64,000 nt of DNA from Micrasema longulum (GCA_022494885.1 JAGVSM010002361.1:248001-312000), one strand, 5' to 3'. Shown: positions 1 to 13,019, counted from the stretch's first letter. The notes: generated from the letters alone by a model not told the origin. Made by a program: numbers and translations.

Positions 1-1756
1 AGGCCACACCATTTACCATTCAGCGTATGTTTGAAAATCCATATTTACTATATTTTTCTAGCTGTTAACATCTTTAATTTTATCAATGCTTTATCTAATA
101 AAAATAATTAATCAACCTGTGTCTTTATCTTCTATAATATTTTGACATTAAAAAAAAATATTGTTGCAGGCAAGTTATTTACTGAATTTCTCTTTTTTCT
201 TACAAAAGTGAAATAATAAAAAGCTTCTATAGACTATGCCTGGTTTATTAATGGACACAGCCTTATATTGTGGACCTCTTTAGACAAACACAACTAGTTT
301 TATAAGAAGCGTGTTCTTTTGTTTGCACCCCTAACAAATTTAACACACGGCATTATTTGTTTGGGGGTGATCGTAGTTTCGTTTCACCTTAGTTTGGCAT
401 AAGAAAAGAATTCTTTAATTTTCGTTGAATTAACAATTACAATTTTTTTATAGGTTTGGTAGCAAACAAACACTCACTGACTTTTAAATTATATATTTTA
501 TTTAAACGATTTCATATTTTTGGACTCCCAAAACACAAAACTTTACACAAATATACTGTATTATTCGTCAAAAAGGATAACAATTTCTCATTGATTTAAC
601 GTGTTATTATTACAGGTGTGTTCATTATTAAATTTAAACTATTAATTTGTTTTTTTTTGGGACTGACCCTAAAATCAATGCCAACTGTCATCTGACTTAC
701 TATTGTCTTAATGACAGCGCATAAATTGAATAGTACTTTTCCTGTATAAAAACAATAATTTCTCAATATATTCAAATTGCTGACACGCACGAATATCAAC
801 TTGCTGACAGCCATGGAATTAGTATACAACCTAAAGTCCCCCACTAGAAAAAAGTGAACACTTCAAAATTATTATATAATCAGTTTTATATTAAGTCTAT
901 CCAGTTAGTTACTCTAGTAGAACATTTACCCAGTTACTCTCTAAGTAACTCGTTTTCTTCTGTCACCTCCAACTAGGTATGACCTCCCAAACATCTACCA
1001 GCATAAAATTCTACACTTTCATTTGGCATGCTTTTTTTAAAGAGACTAATTCATACATAAAGAACTCATATCTCAAGAACTATTTTATTTTATTCGGATG
1101 AACTACATTATAAAAAAATGTCCTAAAATTAATGTTAGAGTAATTTATCTAATATAAATAAGATTAATCAGAAATATTTTAATTGGTTTAAAGCATTTTC
1201 AATTTTAATTTCAACTCTAAATTAATCACTTTCTTACATTTTGAAGTATTAAAATATATTTAAGGCCAGTTGCCCAAAAAAAAAGTTGAAAAACATCGTT
1301 GTTATGGATAATTTATAGCGACATTTTTGTGAAAATCACCTCATGGACACTGCACAATAAGTATCCAGCTACATAGCATATAGACTGTTGTAATTCTAGT
1401 TTCTCATTTCCAATTATTATAGAGTTCAATAAAGGATATAAACTAGATACATCACGTCTTGCAGCTACAGAGCGCACGGACAGTATGAAATTTAGTTAGA
1501 AACCCTTATTAAACATTATTAAAAGTACACTTTTTGTAGTTTTTCTTTTCGAAAACATCGTTTACAAATAAAAGCTAGATTACAACACGTCCTTTTAATA
1601 CGGTTGCAATTTAAAACCTGTTGTTAACGGTTAGAAATATACTTTTTAAGTATGAAATTTAAGTATGAAATCATTTTATGGATAATGACATTTACATATG
1701 GAAGTTAGAATGATAAATAGCGACAGCTCCCGTGGAGTAATTATTTTAATTATTTA
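1..1756. other. AT-rich gene-free DNA
   Basis: No open frame resembles a known family and no repeat recurring elsewhere in the window was found. The longest frame (82 codons on the minus strand near 596-844) has no recognisable motif. Homopolymer A and T runs are common, as in the rest of the window. Confidence 0.5.
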
Positions 1757-1966
1757 GATGGAAGTTTTTCATTGCTAAGACGCTTGACTCATACATAAAA
1801 TGCTCCAGGTTTGATTTCCGGTAACAAAACAAAAAAATGTGTTTTTTCTCAAACCTGGGTGTTATGCTGTAATTGTGACAACACAATGATTTGGCCTTCT
1901 GGCCTGTTGTGGTGTATTTTTTTTAATCATAAAAATAATGTAAAAATAAATAAATAATAATAATAT
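1757..1966 (+). repeat. Possible tRNA-derived SINE, singleton
   Basis: A tRNA-like head is suggested by an A-box-like stretch at about 1773-1786 and a B-box-like ggtttgatttccgg at 1808-1821, about 35 bases apart, which is the spacing expected of an internal RNA polymerase III promoter. A body follows, then an A-rich tail with taaataaataataataat up to 1966. It is unlike the abundant SINE family elsewhere in the window and no second copy was seen, so the call rests only on box matches and tail. Confidence 0.35.
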
Positions 1967-2925
1967 CTTGCAGCAACAAAGCGCATAAACAAACCAATGT
2001 TACGCTCTCGTCAAAATAGGTTTAATGAAAAAGTAATTTAAAACAACTCACTTTTGCATTCTTTTTAAACACGATAATTATTCAACTAAAAATATTTTGG
2101 AACTAAGCTTTTAGTACTGCAACTGGTTTTTTGTGTCTTTTACGTTTTTAATAATAGTTCTTATTCTAGACCATTTTATACCCGACTTGCTTAAATTTTT
2201 GTTATCATTGTACTTTTTTTAATATTTTCCTTTATTAATATTTACTTGCATCTAGGTTGCAAACAGTATATTTAAGTATTAAAAAAAATCGTTAAATGTT
2301 TTAAACAATTACTTTTAACTTTTTTTTTTTCAAAATTAAAAAGTTAGTTTACCAAAAAATTACTCGTTTAAACTATTAAAAATCTTAAGCAGGTACGGGT
2401 CGGAAAAATATTATTCTCCCTGGGTTTTCACTAAGTTACTTAAATTAACTATTTCATGACTTTCCACAATATAACCCAAACTCTTTAGTTAGAAAAACTT
2501 CAGGAAAATCGCAAATCATCGTTACATTTTCTTTTAAGAAGCAAAATGGAGGCTTTCATTACTGACCAACCATTATCATTAGATACTGCCTTTCACTCTT
2601 TTTATATTAAAACATCCCCTTTGTAAAGGGTGATGAATGTTTTCATTTTATCCGCTTTTTTCACCTCTGGGGAAAATAGTTTACAGTACTGTTTCATTTA
2701 GATCAGTTACCATTTTTTGATAACATTTCATATTTCTATTTACTAATTCTACATCGAGAATAGCAATTGTTAAATTTTTGGATTTGTGTGTGTATATTTT
2801 ACAGTAAATTATTTATTATTTATTGATTTATTAACAGGCGGAGATCATAAAAAATATTCTTACTTAATTCATATCCACTACCAGACTCCTATTCTTAGTT
2901 GTTTGGTCTTGACAAAAGGTCGTGG
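1967..2925. other. AT-rich gene-free DNA
   Basis: Long T and A runs with no recognisable coding segment. Nothing assigned. Confidence 0.45.
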
Positions 2926-3120
2926 TTACGTTGGAGGGCAACACGTCACGTCTTTAGAATCCGCCTCCATCCGCTTCTGTTTAGCGCTTCTGGAAGCCTC
3001 CTGAAGAGAAACGCCAGTCGTTTGTGCCACCAAATCTGAGCATCTTGTTGGATTCTTCCTCAAAATTGAGTTTCGTTTACTCGTCTTTGCACCACCAATT
3101 ATTTCATGTTGTTTCTTCAC
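2926..3120 (-). other. Open 64-codon stretch of raised GC, unassigned
   Basis: An uninterrupted minus-strand frame rich in Lys, Arg, Ser and Thr lies in a patch with clearly higher GC than its flanks. It starts right after an AG (ctag on the minus strand), so it could be part of an exon, or a decayed transposase helix-turn-helix segment. The middle reads like a short DNA-binding helix pair (ILRKNPTRCSDLVAQTTGVS), but I do not recognise the family. A complete gene is not supported. Confidence 0.2.
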
Positions 3121-3289
3121 CTAGTAACATTGCCGAAGTGCTTGAAAATACAAATTTGCACTGTGGAAGAAAAACTTTTTTCAAAATCTAATTCTAGGAT
3201 TAAAAAAACATTATTTCTTTGCTGTGCAACAATCTACGCCAGCACAATATTTCGAATCCATCTATCTTTTTATTTCTCTTTCTCTCAAA

Positions 3290-3795
3290 AGCACATGAAC
3301 TGAAGTACTCTCTTATGATAGAGAAAATCCAAAAGAAGTTTCTGAGATATCTCTTCATGAAAGAGCGTGGGTATTATCCTTGGCTCTACCCGACTGAGTT
3401 TCTCCAGGGTACGCTTGGCTACAACTACTGAATTTGACTATACATTTTTATCGATTGTTGCGCGGTATAATCGATAATTCTGGGATTATGATGAGCATTG
3501 GTTTGTATGTTCCTGATAATTACCAAAGACAGCGTCAGCATAGATTGTTTCATATTCCAATATACAGGACTAACCTGTGAACGGTTATGCCTGTTGAAAG
3601 TCCTACCGCTATGCTGAACAACATCGCTCTGGATGTTGACCAGTTCCATGTATCCGAAGGGGTTTTCCGGAGCAGGATTCTCTTACTATTTTGACATGAG
3701 TCTCTTTATGTATTTTTTGTCTTTTTATAGTATGTACGTCTTAAATTTTAATTCGTAATGTATGTATTATTTTTAATAAATAAATTAATTGAATT
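3290..3795 (+). mobile_element. LINE family G, 5'-truncated 3' end (decayed)
   Basis: This is a second copy of the C-terminal end of the LINE at 52800-55683. Both encode the shared block KYSL..E+.QKKFLR.L and then YYPWLYP.EFLQG, and after an in-frame stop at about 3429-3431 the remnant still matches the other copy (VPDNY.RQRQHRLFHIPIYRTNL) in shifted frames. The copy begins abruptly near 3290, as expected of 5' truncation during target-primed reverse transcription. It ends in AT-rich sequence with AATAAATAAAT and a short ttgaa repeat near 3775-3795. It encodes no active protein: reverse transcriptase and endonuclease are absent. Confidence 0.85.
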
Positions 3796-4129
3796 GAATT
3801 GACGGTTTATGTTTCTGCAACGTACAAGAATATTTAAAAAAATATAGTTTTGACCATTTTTATCTTTATTTACATATTCTTATGAGACTCCTCTATCAGT
3901 ACCCAACTTTCAAATAATTAATGTTGTTAACGTAAGTGTGACCCGTTTTCTCCAAATTTAAAAATGAGCCCAAAAACTAAAACGAAATGTTAGAGGTTAT
4001 ACGCCGATTGAAAGAATGTTTTTTGCTCTACATGATATTGTGTTTGTTATCACGATATATATTTTTTTTAAATTACAAGCCTTCAAAATGGAATGTTAAT
4101 TGGATGAATGTGAGTATTTTTGAAACCTC
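3796..4129. other. AT-rich gene-free DNA
   Basis: Nothing recognisable between the LINE end and the mariner scrap. Confidence 0.45.
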
Positions 4130-4240
4130 CAACGAGAGAATATAACCTCAAAAGCTGCTCGCGATATTTACGCAGTGTACAGTGAAGATGCTATGAATTA
4201 TTGACGAATTTGTTTTAAAATAATGGAGGAAAGTTCATTA
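4130..4240 (+). pseudogene. Mariner transposase N-terminal scrap
   Basis: The frame at 4148-4201 reads SKAARDIYAVYSEDAMNY, which matches the pattern of the N-terminal helix-turn-helix of mariner transposases (A-R-x-I-x-x-V-Y-G-E-x-A). It is followed at once by a TGA, after which the frame no longer resembles the family. Terminal inverted repeats and the catalytic domain were not found, so this is a fossil fragment. The short length keeps confidence moderate. Confidence 0.5.
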
Positions 4241-5348
4241 CCGACTAATTTGTTGTATTTTTTTGTGTTCTTTTATTATTTTCATTTAGTTTACATCCGA
4301 TGCATATTAAAAATGTTGTTTATTTGCTAAATTATTATTTTTGAATTGATAACACCAATGATAATTGTTATCATAAAAAAAAATTTACAGCACTTTTTGT
4401 AAAAGTTAAAATATATATTTCAAGATCCCTAAATCAAATTATATTGCAATTCTTTATTTTTTCGATTCACTTCGTATACAAATAATTTTGAATAGCACTA
4501 AAAATAAGTAAGGCTATATGAAAAGAAGAGTAACTTAAGAAATTTATTAAATATGTTAAAGAAAACAATCCTTATATTTTTTAATATGGCTAATTTTTAG
4601 CTAAGTCAAGCCTTTTGTCTAAATGCAATTATGATTTTTACCTTTTTTCTGGTATTGTAATCATGTTCGTGTTAGCTTCGACAATTTTTTCTCCAAAACT
4701 CTTTGTTTTTTTTAAAGTTAATATTATTTGACACAAACATTATCGTATCGCTAAATATTATTTGCTTATATCGTGGGTATTCTGGCAAAAACGTTTATTC
4801 GAAAATATGCGGATTTGACTTAATGAAGCAGTTTTGTAAAAATTTTAAAGCTCTACAAACTGGCAAAATACACGTACAAGTCATATTAAATTTCATATAT
4901 CTGTAGTTTTAAAAATAAATGTAAGGTTCAGTCGTATACCGGGTATTTTTTGTTGATGAGCTATGATTATTATTATTATTAATGATTTTTTGAACAAAAA
5001 TCATTGTGTTGAAGGGGTTTTCTTTGTTTACAATGAGATAGTACTTTAATTCAGTAATTAAACATTGACTTTACCCTTGTGTATGTGTTTTTTTTTCTCG
5101 GGATTATTTTTGGAGCTTTTTTTATAATATGGTAAATTTGTTTCAAATGTTTTGATCTCTGCAATATTTTTCGTGATAGCTTTCAAGTGTACATATATTG
5201 TTTGGAAATGTAATTAATAAGTATATATTTTAATGATCATTGGACATAAGTTGATATTATAACATTAATTTATTATGTTTATACCATTTTAAGACTCAAT
5301 ATAAAAATAAAAAATTATAATAATATTTTATAACTCGTTTAACGTGCA
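4241..5348. other. AT-rich gene-free DNA
   Basis: Open frames here (for example 4703-4906 +) are low-complexity Phe/Ile/Leu translations of T-rich DNA with no motif. Confidence 0.45.
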
Positions 5349-5390
5349 ATATTTCATTGATCCTAGACTGGTATCTGAAGCCTAAGTGAC
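5349..5390 (+). repeat. Fragment of the (GAT)n-tailed SINE, middle part
   Basis: The stretch matches the body of the full SINE (compare 57780-57820): an atttca..ctggactggtacctgaag-type core with a few substitutions. Head and tail are missing. Confidence 0.55.
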
Positions 5391-6326
5391 TTTAAAGTTA
5401 ATGTCAAAAAGTATAATAGAATAATGCGTTACTAAAATTTTAATGGTATTTCGCAATTACACATTTTGTTTTTGTGCCTCGCATTTTATTAACTAGCAAA
5501 TATCGCTAGATTTATTTAGGTATTTAGCGTGGTATCTTTTCACCCTCGGCCGCGCCTATTTAAGGGTGGTTTTTGATTGATGGCTTGAATTTGGGGAGGC
5601 TTTTAGTCTTTTAATATCTTATGTAAAAGTAACCGGCAATAATAGGATGCTAATTATAATTTTTATTCGCTTGAAACTTCTCAATACTTAGAGCAGTAAA
5701 TCAACTGACTGATTCTGGGTTGTAATAATGTATGTCCTAGAAACAAACTTTAATAAAATGTATAATAAAAACAGTATTTCAAACGTAAAAATTTGCATAA
5801 CTTGACAAAAAGATAACGTAAATTTGTTTATAGATTACTTTTACATCAAATTTATAAGTTCTTAATGAGCGTTTGTGTATGTCTAATGCAGCAAAGAACC
5901 ACCTTGGTTTTCTTGGTCTTATTTACAAGCAAATGAACTTTAAACAAACAAAAAACTAGCCTTACTGAATACTCCATCGCCATCACAAAAATTGGGAAAA
6001 TCAGATTGGTGGTGACGGACAAATTGATTTTATTTCGCCTGTTCCTGTAACGTAACCGGGGGCTGGGTTGCAAAATGCACTTAATTAATTTGAATTTATT
6101 AAACCATGAATTTATTTGTAATCTTCAAATAAACGTTAATATATAAGAAAAAAATATATCACATATTTAAGTACATTAGTCAACGAAAAAATAAAACTCA
6201 AAACTAACGTATATCCAAACGTTTATTTAAAAATAATTGTGATTGTGATACTCTGATTTTTTTTCTTATTAACACATCGGGTTTATAATATTGCTATATG
6301 TTACCCTCAATACCCAATAACCCGAT
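5391..6326. other. AT-rich gene-free DNA
   Basis: A 73-codon minus-strand frame at 5852-6073 in slightly GC-richer sequence has no recognised domain. Nothing else assigned. Confidence 0.4.
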
Positions 6327-7147
6327 TTGTTATTCTTATTTAAAATAATGAAATCAATAATTGACAGCCCTGCTTTACTAGAACTAATCCAAATTCGAAT
6401 ACCTGGTAGGTGCACTAGAAGTACAGAATTATTTTATTGTAACAATTCTCGTACCAACTTCGAAATGAATTCACCTATATCCAGAATACATAGGTATGGA
6501 AATAAATTCAAAAAAATGTTTGATATATTCAATACTAACTCTGTTAATACGTTTAAATGTAATCTCACTCGTTATTTTTTAGAAACAGAATGAATTTGTT
6601 TAAAAATATATTATTAAATTTAACTTTGTTTTCTTGGATACGTATTTTTGTTTATTTATTTATAAATAAATTATACATTTGTGGATTTATTTCCAAATTC
6701 CAACTGATAAAATAAAGGTGTTTTTAAGATTATTTAAGCTTTCATATTGATCAAAATAACGTATTATTCAAATAGTATTATTGTAGAATTATTTTTATTT
6801 TTCATTATTACCTAGCTAAATACTAGCCACTTTATGTTTATGTTAAATTATTCTTAATTTTACTTTGTTATATTTATATTTAGCACATAAGATTTTCTCA
6901 CTTTAATTGTTATCTTTTATTTGTCATCTTGGATATTTTATGTTTCTTTTTTACTTTTTTGTAGTTTTTTTTAAAAAATATTTTACTTTACTTAATTTGT
7001 TTAGTTATTATTATTTAGTTGAATTATATAGTTACATTTCATTTAATATATTACATAATGAATTGTTCACTGCAGTGATTATTTCTGTAAAGCATTTTAT
7101 TGTAAAAGGTTCCTTGAACCGTTAATATAAAAAATAAATAAATAAAT
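6327..7147 (+). mobile_element. LINE family C, C-terminal ORF2 end plus 3' UTR
   Basis: The frame to the TGA at 6591-6593 has the C-terminal signature of Jockey/CR1-like LINE polyproteins: I-[DN]-S/C-P-x-L-L-x-x-I, then R-I-P, then a cysteine/asparagine block with CNNSRT. Related ends recur at 13169, 20850, 46130 and 56460. A long T-rich 3' UTR ends with the hairpin GGTTC-CTT-GAACC at 7108-7120 and an (AAATA)n tail to 7147. Catalytic domains are lost by 5' truncation. Exact clade is uncertain. Confidence 0.75.
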
Positions 7148-8460
7148 ACATCATCAAAGTGAGAATGTAGCTTGGGGATTCTGTGAAAAAGCATTACACA
7201 AGTCAAAATTTTGCTTTTTTGACTTGAGTGATGAGGTAATTTTGTTCAACAAATGCCCTTCAATCTACAAAAATGCACTAAGTCTTATATACATAATATT
7301 TTTCAAGCCAAATTATTTTCCGTGATAAATCAATAGAATACAAATTCGTTCAAGAAATAAGAAAAAAATATTTGACACGAGTTTTAAAGTTGGTATGCAA
7401 GCATTTCTTATATCAAGGATACTGATATTTCTGAAAAAAAAAAAAAATTTTTAATCATTGTTTTTATTGATTTATTACTATCATGACATTTTAAATACTT
7501 AACAAAGCAAAATATTTAGTTTCATATTTTAATATGAAAATAATAAAACAAGCCACTCAGTGTGACTATTATGTGACTTGTATGTAAAATAGTACTCTAC
7601 TCTGGTATAATGTGTCAGCGAAAATGAATTTAGTCATGGCAGTACTCATATATTTGGTAAAAAATATAATAAAAGAAACTTTCTTATTTTACAAAAATGT
7701 TTTTTAATGTAATTGAGGGATCAATGTAGCATTTTTTTATAATTGGCTTCATAACGAGTATTCTAAAAAATTATTTTTTAATGCCTAACAAACTTTTAAA
7801 CTCAAATATCTCTGAACTAATTTTGACTAAATGCTTTTTCGAAGAATGCTCACAATAGGTTTTGGAAAAAATTAGGCAAGCATTATCCAGGGTTCGGTTT
7901 CTGTTTCACATACAGAACTGTATTTTAGTAAAAAATATTATTAGCGCATAATTTGTTTTTTTTTGGTTACAAAAGTACACAACTAAAAGTGTATTTTCTC
8001 GCAAAATAAGAAATATCTTCTCCCAATTGATCACATACAAGATATACTATTTAAGACAGGTTGAACATTGATGATAAATTGGTTGGAAATATATGGATTC
8101 TGTTCGGAATACATTGCGTGAAATATCTTTATGTACGCACTAAGGGTTTATTTCGGAACCAAATATTTCCCGTTGATTTAAAAAGCTTTTAAGCTTCTTA
8201 AAGTGAGGAAGTAACGGTCGATGGAATATTCAAAAAGGGGAGAAATTTGAGCAATGTCAAAATAAAATAAAAGTTTTTAACATCTATAACTATTTTTAAA
8301 TAGTTTTAATTTTAAATATTTTTGCTTCTTATTTTTCTTATTAAAAACAAAACACATTTTTTCAATTATTTGAATATAAAGATGATAAAAATATATCATA
8401 TGATATAATTATGTGCTTTGATTTCATTTTATTAATAATATTTTGAATTCGTCAAGAAAT
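7148..8460. other. AT-rich gene-free DNA with an A run
   Basis: A run of A at about 7435-7447 is the only notable feature. No coding signal or shared repeat was recognised. Confidence 0.45.
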
Positions 8461-8510
8461 ACCCCCTAGGGTTAAGATTAACATATTACAACAGAGATAA
8501 ATTTTATTAG
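8461..8510 (+). repeat. K-unit linker fragment
   Basis: The segment resembles the left linker of the dispersed K unit (compare 31490-31545), sharing taacatattacaacagag and a preceding cctaggg-like block. Only about 45 bases are recognisable. Confidence 0.45.
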
Positions 8511-8593
8511 GTAAACTAATTAAAAAGTTAAAAAGTTTACCTTTGTTTAACTTTTCTTGTTAAAATAACGTAAAGTAAAAATCTTCATCGCCG

Positions 8594-8712
8594 TTTTCCT
8601 ATCCTTACCCAGTGGTACATAAGGAACTTCATTGATATTTAAATTAAAACGTATATCTATGTTTATTTTAACATACAAGGTGATCGGTCTTCCGCTCCAT
8701 CAATCCTGAAAC
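8594..8712 (-). repeat. (GAT)n-tailed SINE, decayed 3' half
   Basis: Read on the minus strand, this has the order of the SINE 3' half: the tgatc...cttac block, then a spacer, then the tgc(a)..ccttatgtaccactgg motif. Compare the full minus-strand copy at 27544-27813. Head and GAT tail are not clear. Confidence 0.55.
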
Positions 8713-9084
8713 AATGAAATGTTGCAATATAGAACCAACATTAAAATAAGGGTGGGACAGGACCTCAAAGATGATAGAAATTACGCTTTTAACCACACAA
8801 ATTATGATTTTTAATTTTAAAAATTGATGGAAATTCATTCATTCATTATTTTTTTATTTATTTAACCTACAGTCTACTACGTAACTTCATATTTGATTGA
8901 TATAACCCTAATTAGACGAAATAACTGTCCCATCAGTTTTTTTTAATTTTTTAAATACTGTTTGATTTTATAATAAGATCCAGCTGTGAAGTTTAACAAA
9001 ATAAACACCAATTCAATAAAAAAAATGTTTTACTGTATAGTCAACAAACATTCACAAAATTAAAAGATACAAATTATGAATATA

Positions 9085-9535
9085 ATTCATAGTATCCAAT
9101 TAAAGGCGTCCTCGTAAAAGGGATATCACATATCACAAATACCAATAAAAATATATGAAATGGATTTAGAATAATTAATTGTCTTTCCAAAATCAAGATG
9201 GATATTGTAGAAAAATGTTTTCACTCATTAATTTAAAAAATAAATTTGAAGAAAAAATACGTTGCAAGAAAAACGCGACGTGTTTGGCCTTGGTTGTTGT
9301 GACGTCAAGATTTGTGATAATGTTCTAAACGAATTTCAATGGCCGGGAACAAATAAACATGAATCGTGACGTATTAGGGGCGTGGCGAATGGAATGACCC
9401 TTTTCGCGGGAATTCAAAATTACAAATATCAAAATATTTTTCATGCAACTAATAATTAGCAAAAAAATTTTTTTTAATGGACAGTATTTTATAAACCTTT
9501 ATTACTTTAAAAAAGGAAAAAAATGTGATACTTCC
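9085..9535 (+). repeat. 0.45 kb repeat R, copy A (inverted partner at 24.75-25.17 kb)
   Basis: The copy matches 24745-25165 in reverse complement over about 450 bases. Its roughly 160-bp core (9265-9425) is about nine-tenths identical by eye, while the flanks have drifted and differ by indels. The core keeps a perfect TGACGTCA at 9300-9307 and a CGTGACGTA a little downstream, both present in the partner. No coding frame and no terminal inverted repeat were recognised. It could be a non-autonomous transposon or a segmental duplication. Confidence 0.7.
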
Positions 9536-10410
9536 TAATTGGTAACATAAATTATTTATTAATGTGAATACAGTTAATTGGTAGAATTCCGTATTAAAAT
9601 TTGGTAAGTATCCAAAATAGAATACGTTAGAATAATTGGATTAAATTCTCATTTTTTTATACATATGTACAAGAGTGTTTACTGAGATGCGTTTCGTCTT
9701 GTTGGGACATTATCAAACTAAATTAAATATTTACAAAGTTTCCTTATGTACAAGCAATAATTGCTGTTCAATGATATAGGTACATAATAGTTTACAGGGG
9801 TTTTTTTAGCTGGTATTGAAATTTAAAAAATAAAGCAACTATTTAATCCAATAACTGTATTTTATTTAGGATACCCTACCAAATGTAAACATTAATAACA
9901 GTCACAAAAATATTTTTTTGTTTATTTGTATTTATATTTTAGTACACATTTTTATTAGATATATCACAGTATTTGTTAATTTTTTTTTTTTTAAATGGCA
10001 TGGCAATCTGTGTCTGGGTATACTAGGTCTAGAATATATTATGAAATCTATGGGGTGGAAGTAAAATAGAGACACTAATGAAATATAAAATAAAAAATTA
10101 AAGTTAAATTTAGGTTTTTTTTAATACCTTACTATATTTTGCAGGAAAATAAGAGAATTAGGTATTGAAAATAAAAAACAAATGTAAAGACAATTTAAAA
10201 TAACATAAAATATAACATAAAATGTCACATAATTAATAGTAAACAGCTATTAATAATATTAACATATAAATATAACGTACCTATATTGTTAAAAATAAGA
10301 AAATTAATCTTCACTTGAATATCGATCGCACAAATCATAACAATTATTTATACATTACGAATATAGCTTACTTTACCAAATTATTATGTTTATATTCATT
10401 GAAATTTATT
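9536..10410. other. AT-rich gene-free DNA
   Basis: Nothing recognisable. Confidence 0.45.
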
Positions 10411-10671
10411 GTCTACCTCGTAGTGTATTGGTCAGCGCGTTTGCCTACCACGCAAGAGGTCTCGGGTTTAATTCCTGACTTGGGTGATATGAAATATTCA
10501 TGTAAAATACTGTTTTCACACTAGAGTATTTCATCATCCCTGGACTGCTACCTGAAGCGTAAGACTGATCACCTTACCTTTATGTTACAAAATTGATCGA
10601 AATATGATGTGATTGGTGTACCAATCCAGTGCCCTATGCACCATTAGGTGAGGAAAGGGAATGATGATGAT
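10411..10671 (+). repeat. (GAT)n-tailed tRNA-derived SINE, near full length
   Basis: The tRNA-like head carries gtcagcgcgtttgcctacca and a B-box-like ggtttaattcctg. The conserved body follows (ctggactgctacctgaagcg, then cagtgccctatgcaccatta), ending in gatgatgatga. This is the same order as the well preserved copy at 57671-57914. RNA polymerase III transcription of such heads is known for the class, but this copy's B box is mutated (gaTTcc changed to aattcc). Confidence 0.85.
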
Positions 10672-11664
10672 GAATTTATTATTGAAACATTTTTTTTTTG
10701 TTGTTGTTTTGAACTTGTTTTTAACTAAATAAGAGATTTATAGATTTTTTATTTATATTCCTTCAATAATTAAAGGAGTGCAGTTATTTTCTAAAATAAT
10801 TTATGATAAAAAAACTTATTTCTAAAATAAGCCATGTAGGTCGCTAAAATTGCCCATTGACATTTCCGATTCCAGTGTGTCAAAACAAATGTCAGACATT
10901 GCGTTGTTCGAAAAACATATCAAGTTACAACTTAAAAGTTTTGTCACTTTTTTCTTGTAATGTCAGGTCATTTTGTGAAGCTTTTTCATGAAGTAAACCC
11001 CCATGCTCTGTCCCACTATGTAGGTCGGAAATTTCATAGTAGCTTTTCCTACCGATTTTTCCCAGTAGAAAACGATCTTCGACGCGAGAAACACGCTTCG
11101 TGTACTGAATTATAAAAGTTGTCCTTTAATTTAAAAAGTTTTTCGGTTAAATTTCCAAAAGTTTCTAAATATTACATTTTAAAAGGTTTCATAACAATTC
11201 TACATCAGTTTATTTTGTAGCAGTATTTTATCAACTGTTAACATTTAAAGTAATTTCAACCTTACGGTGTTTTAATAAAAGTCACATTCATTTAATTAAA
11301 ATCAATCACAAACATCGCGTTTGTTAAATTGTGAATTTCAAATAGGTTTTCTTTTAATATTTTTAAATAACTTCGGTTTATAAAGTTATGATATAATGTT
11401 CATTTAAGTACTTTCTAAGCTCATAATGTTTTTTTTTTAAAAAAAGAAGATAACTCAAAATTATGGTTGATAATTTTAAGCGTGTTTTATACACCATCCT
11501 TGCGTTTTTATAATTGATCAGAAGATATTTTTTTCGAACCATTTTTAGTAAACCTCAATTAACCATTTTGAAAAGCGGGATTCTAGTTATATTAGAACGA
11601 GGAGTGAACAAAGGACTTAAATTATTATAGTCAATCATAATGCATTTTATTTTATAAACAAATT
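10672..11664. other. AT-rich gene-free DNA
   Basis: Nothing recognisable between the SINE and the K-unit pair. Confidence 0.4.
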
Positions 11665-11965
11665 GAAGATGATGACAAACAGAGATGAAGAGCGTTTTAG
11701 AGAAAAGAATATAGAAATCTAGCCATCTACAGGGCTTATGACCTGTCATTGGCTGGTTTAAGTGGTCACTTTCCAGACTGTGTAAGAGTTTTTAGACATT
11801 TTGCTTTTATTTGAACACCCGTATTCCTTCAATTCTTTCATCTGCTGATGTTTGTCAAGTAAAAGATTTGAAACATTTATTTATGCGGGTGTGATTCATC
11901 TGATTCAATTATTTCACCTACATACTAAGCAACGCCTGAAAATTATTTTTTTAAATTTCTTTACT
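11665..11965 (+). repeat. K unit, forward copy (first of a head-to-head pair)
   Basis: It follows the K-unit order seen in the cleaner copy at 51222-51510: a gagatgaag start, the ctacagggcttatgacctgt block, the dyad core (here aagtggtcactt, one change from aagtggccactt), tccttcaattctttcatctg, atttatgcgggtg, and the end ctaagcaacgcctgaaaat. About 30 bases later the K linker begins (11994). No coding capacity was seen. Confidence 0.75.
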
Positions 11966-11993
11966 CCTTCATATTAAACAATACAAGAATACT

Positions 11994-12465
11994 TTGAGTT
12001 TGCCTAAATTTTTGTAAACAAAGACTGGATTTAGATTCCTAGGGAGCTGTAAATATTAACATTTTGATAGGGAAATGACAGGGAAGGTAATAATATTTTT
12101 TTATGTTTGATTAAGTTTAATAAATTATTATATTGGCAGAACTTAACAATTCAATCAGATGAATTTCACCCGCACAAATAAAAGTTTAAGCTATTTAACG
12201 TCATAAACATCAACATCTACAAATGAAAGAATTGAAGGAATTTACATGTTTAAATATAGGCTGATTGGTAAATGTTACACAGTATGTAAAGTGCTCACTT
12301 AAACCAGCCAATGTCAGCTCATAAGCTCTGCAGACGCCTTGTGTTCTGTATTCCCTTCTCTTAAATGTTTTTCATCTCTCTTATTATATGTCAATATTAA
12401 CAGCTTCTTGGGAAGTTGAATCCAGTCCTTGTCTACAAAAAATATTGGACAAACTAAAAAAAAAT
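11994..12465. repeat. K unit in reverse orientation, bounded by inverted linkers
   Basis: The left linker (ctttgagtttgcctaaattt...gactggatt...gagctgt, 11994-12060) recurs as its reverse complement at about 12393-12460 with roughly 80 percent identity, giving inverted arms of about 65 bp around a minus-oriented K body. Within it the core reads aagtgctcactt on either strand. The arrangement resembles a fold-back element of about 470 bp. The family identity is not known to me. Confidence 0.65.
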
Positions 12466-12493
12466 GTTGATTTCATATTCATCAAGATGTTTC

Positions 12494-12684
12494 TCATCAT
12501 TTCCTCCCGCGGTCAATAGGGCACTGCATCGATACATCAACCGCAGAGTATCTTGATCATTTTTATTATATGAAGGTAAGATGATCAGTTTTTCACTTCA
12601 AATGCCAAATCGGGCACAGTGAAATTTTACGGTAACCTCTTGTTTGGTAAGCAAACGCGCTGACTATTATACCAGGAGGTGAGC
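12494..12684 (-). repeat. (GAT)n-tailed SINE with internal deletion
   Basis: Read on the minus strand, the tRNA-like head (12610-12684, including gtcagcgcgtttgcttacca with one change) is joined directly to the 3' half ending in the gatgag-type tail near 12494. About 60 bases of body are missing compared with 27544-27813. Confidence 0.7.
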
Positions 12685-13019
12685 ATTTACCTACCAATCT
12701 ATATTTGTTTAAATAAATCTAATACAAGCGTTGATAAAAAATATAACGCTTCTGAATTACGAAAGCTGACTTTCGTGTGAATTTCGTGTCAAAGATTTTT
12801 TTTGTGTAAAAATAATTATAAGAAAATGTGATGCAAAATTTTTCACAAATAATATTTTTTCGTTCTTTTGTTTTGAACCCCCTGCTTATTTACTAAAACA
12901 TAAAAATGTAAAAAACGATTAATGGTTCTAATTACTTCAAATTTCTCTGAAGTTAAATTGCTTTTTAATCTGAAATTCCAAGACGAAACCTTTTGTATTT
13001 TTCATTTAAGTGTTTCAAA

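Noticed and set aside
5852..6073. 73-codon minus-strand frame in slightly GC-richer DNA
   Set aside because: No domain, no splice signals and no relation to the LINE fragments nearby.
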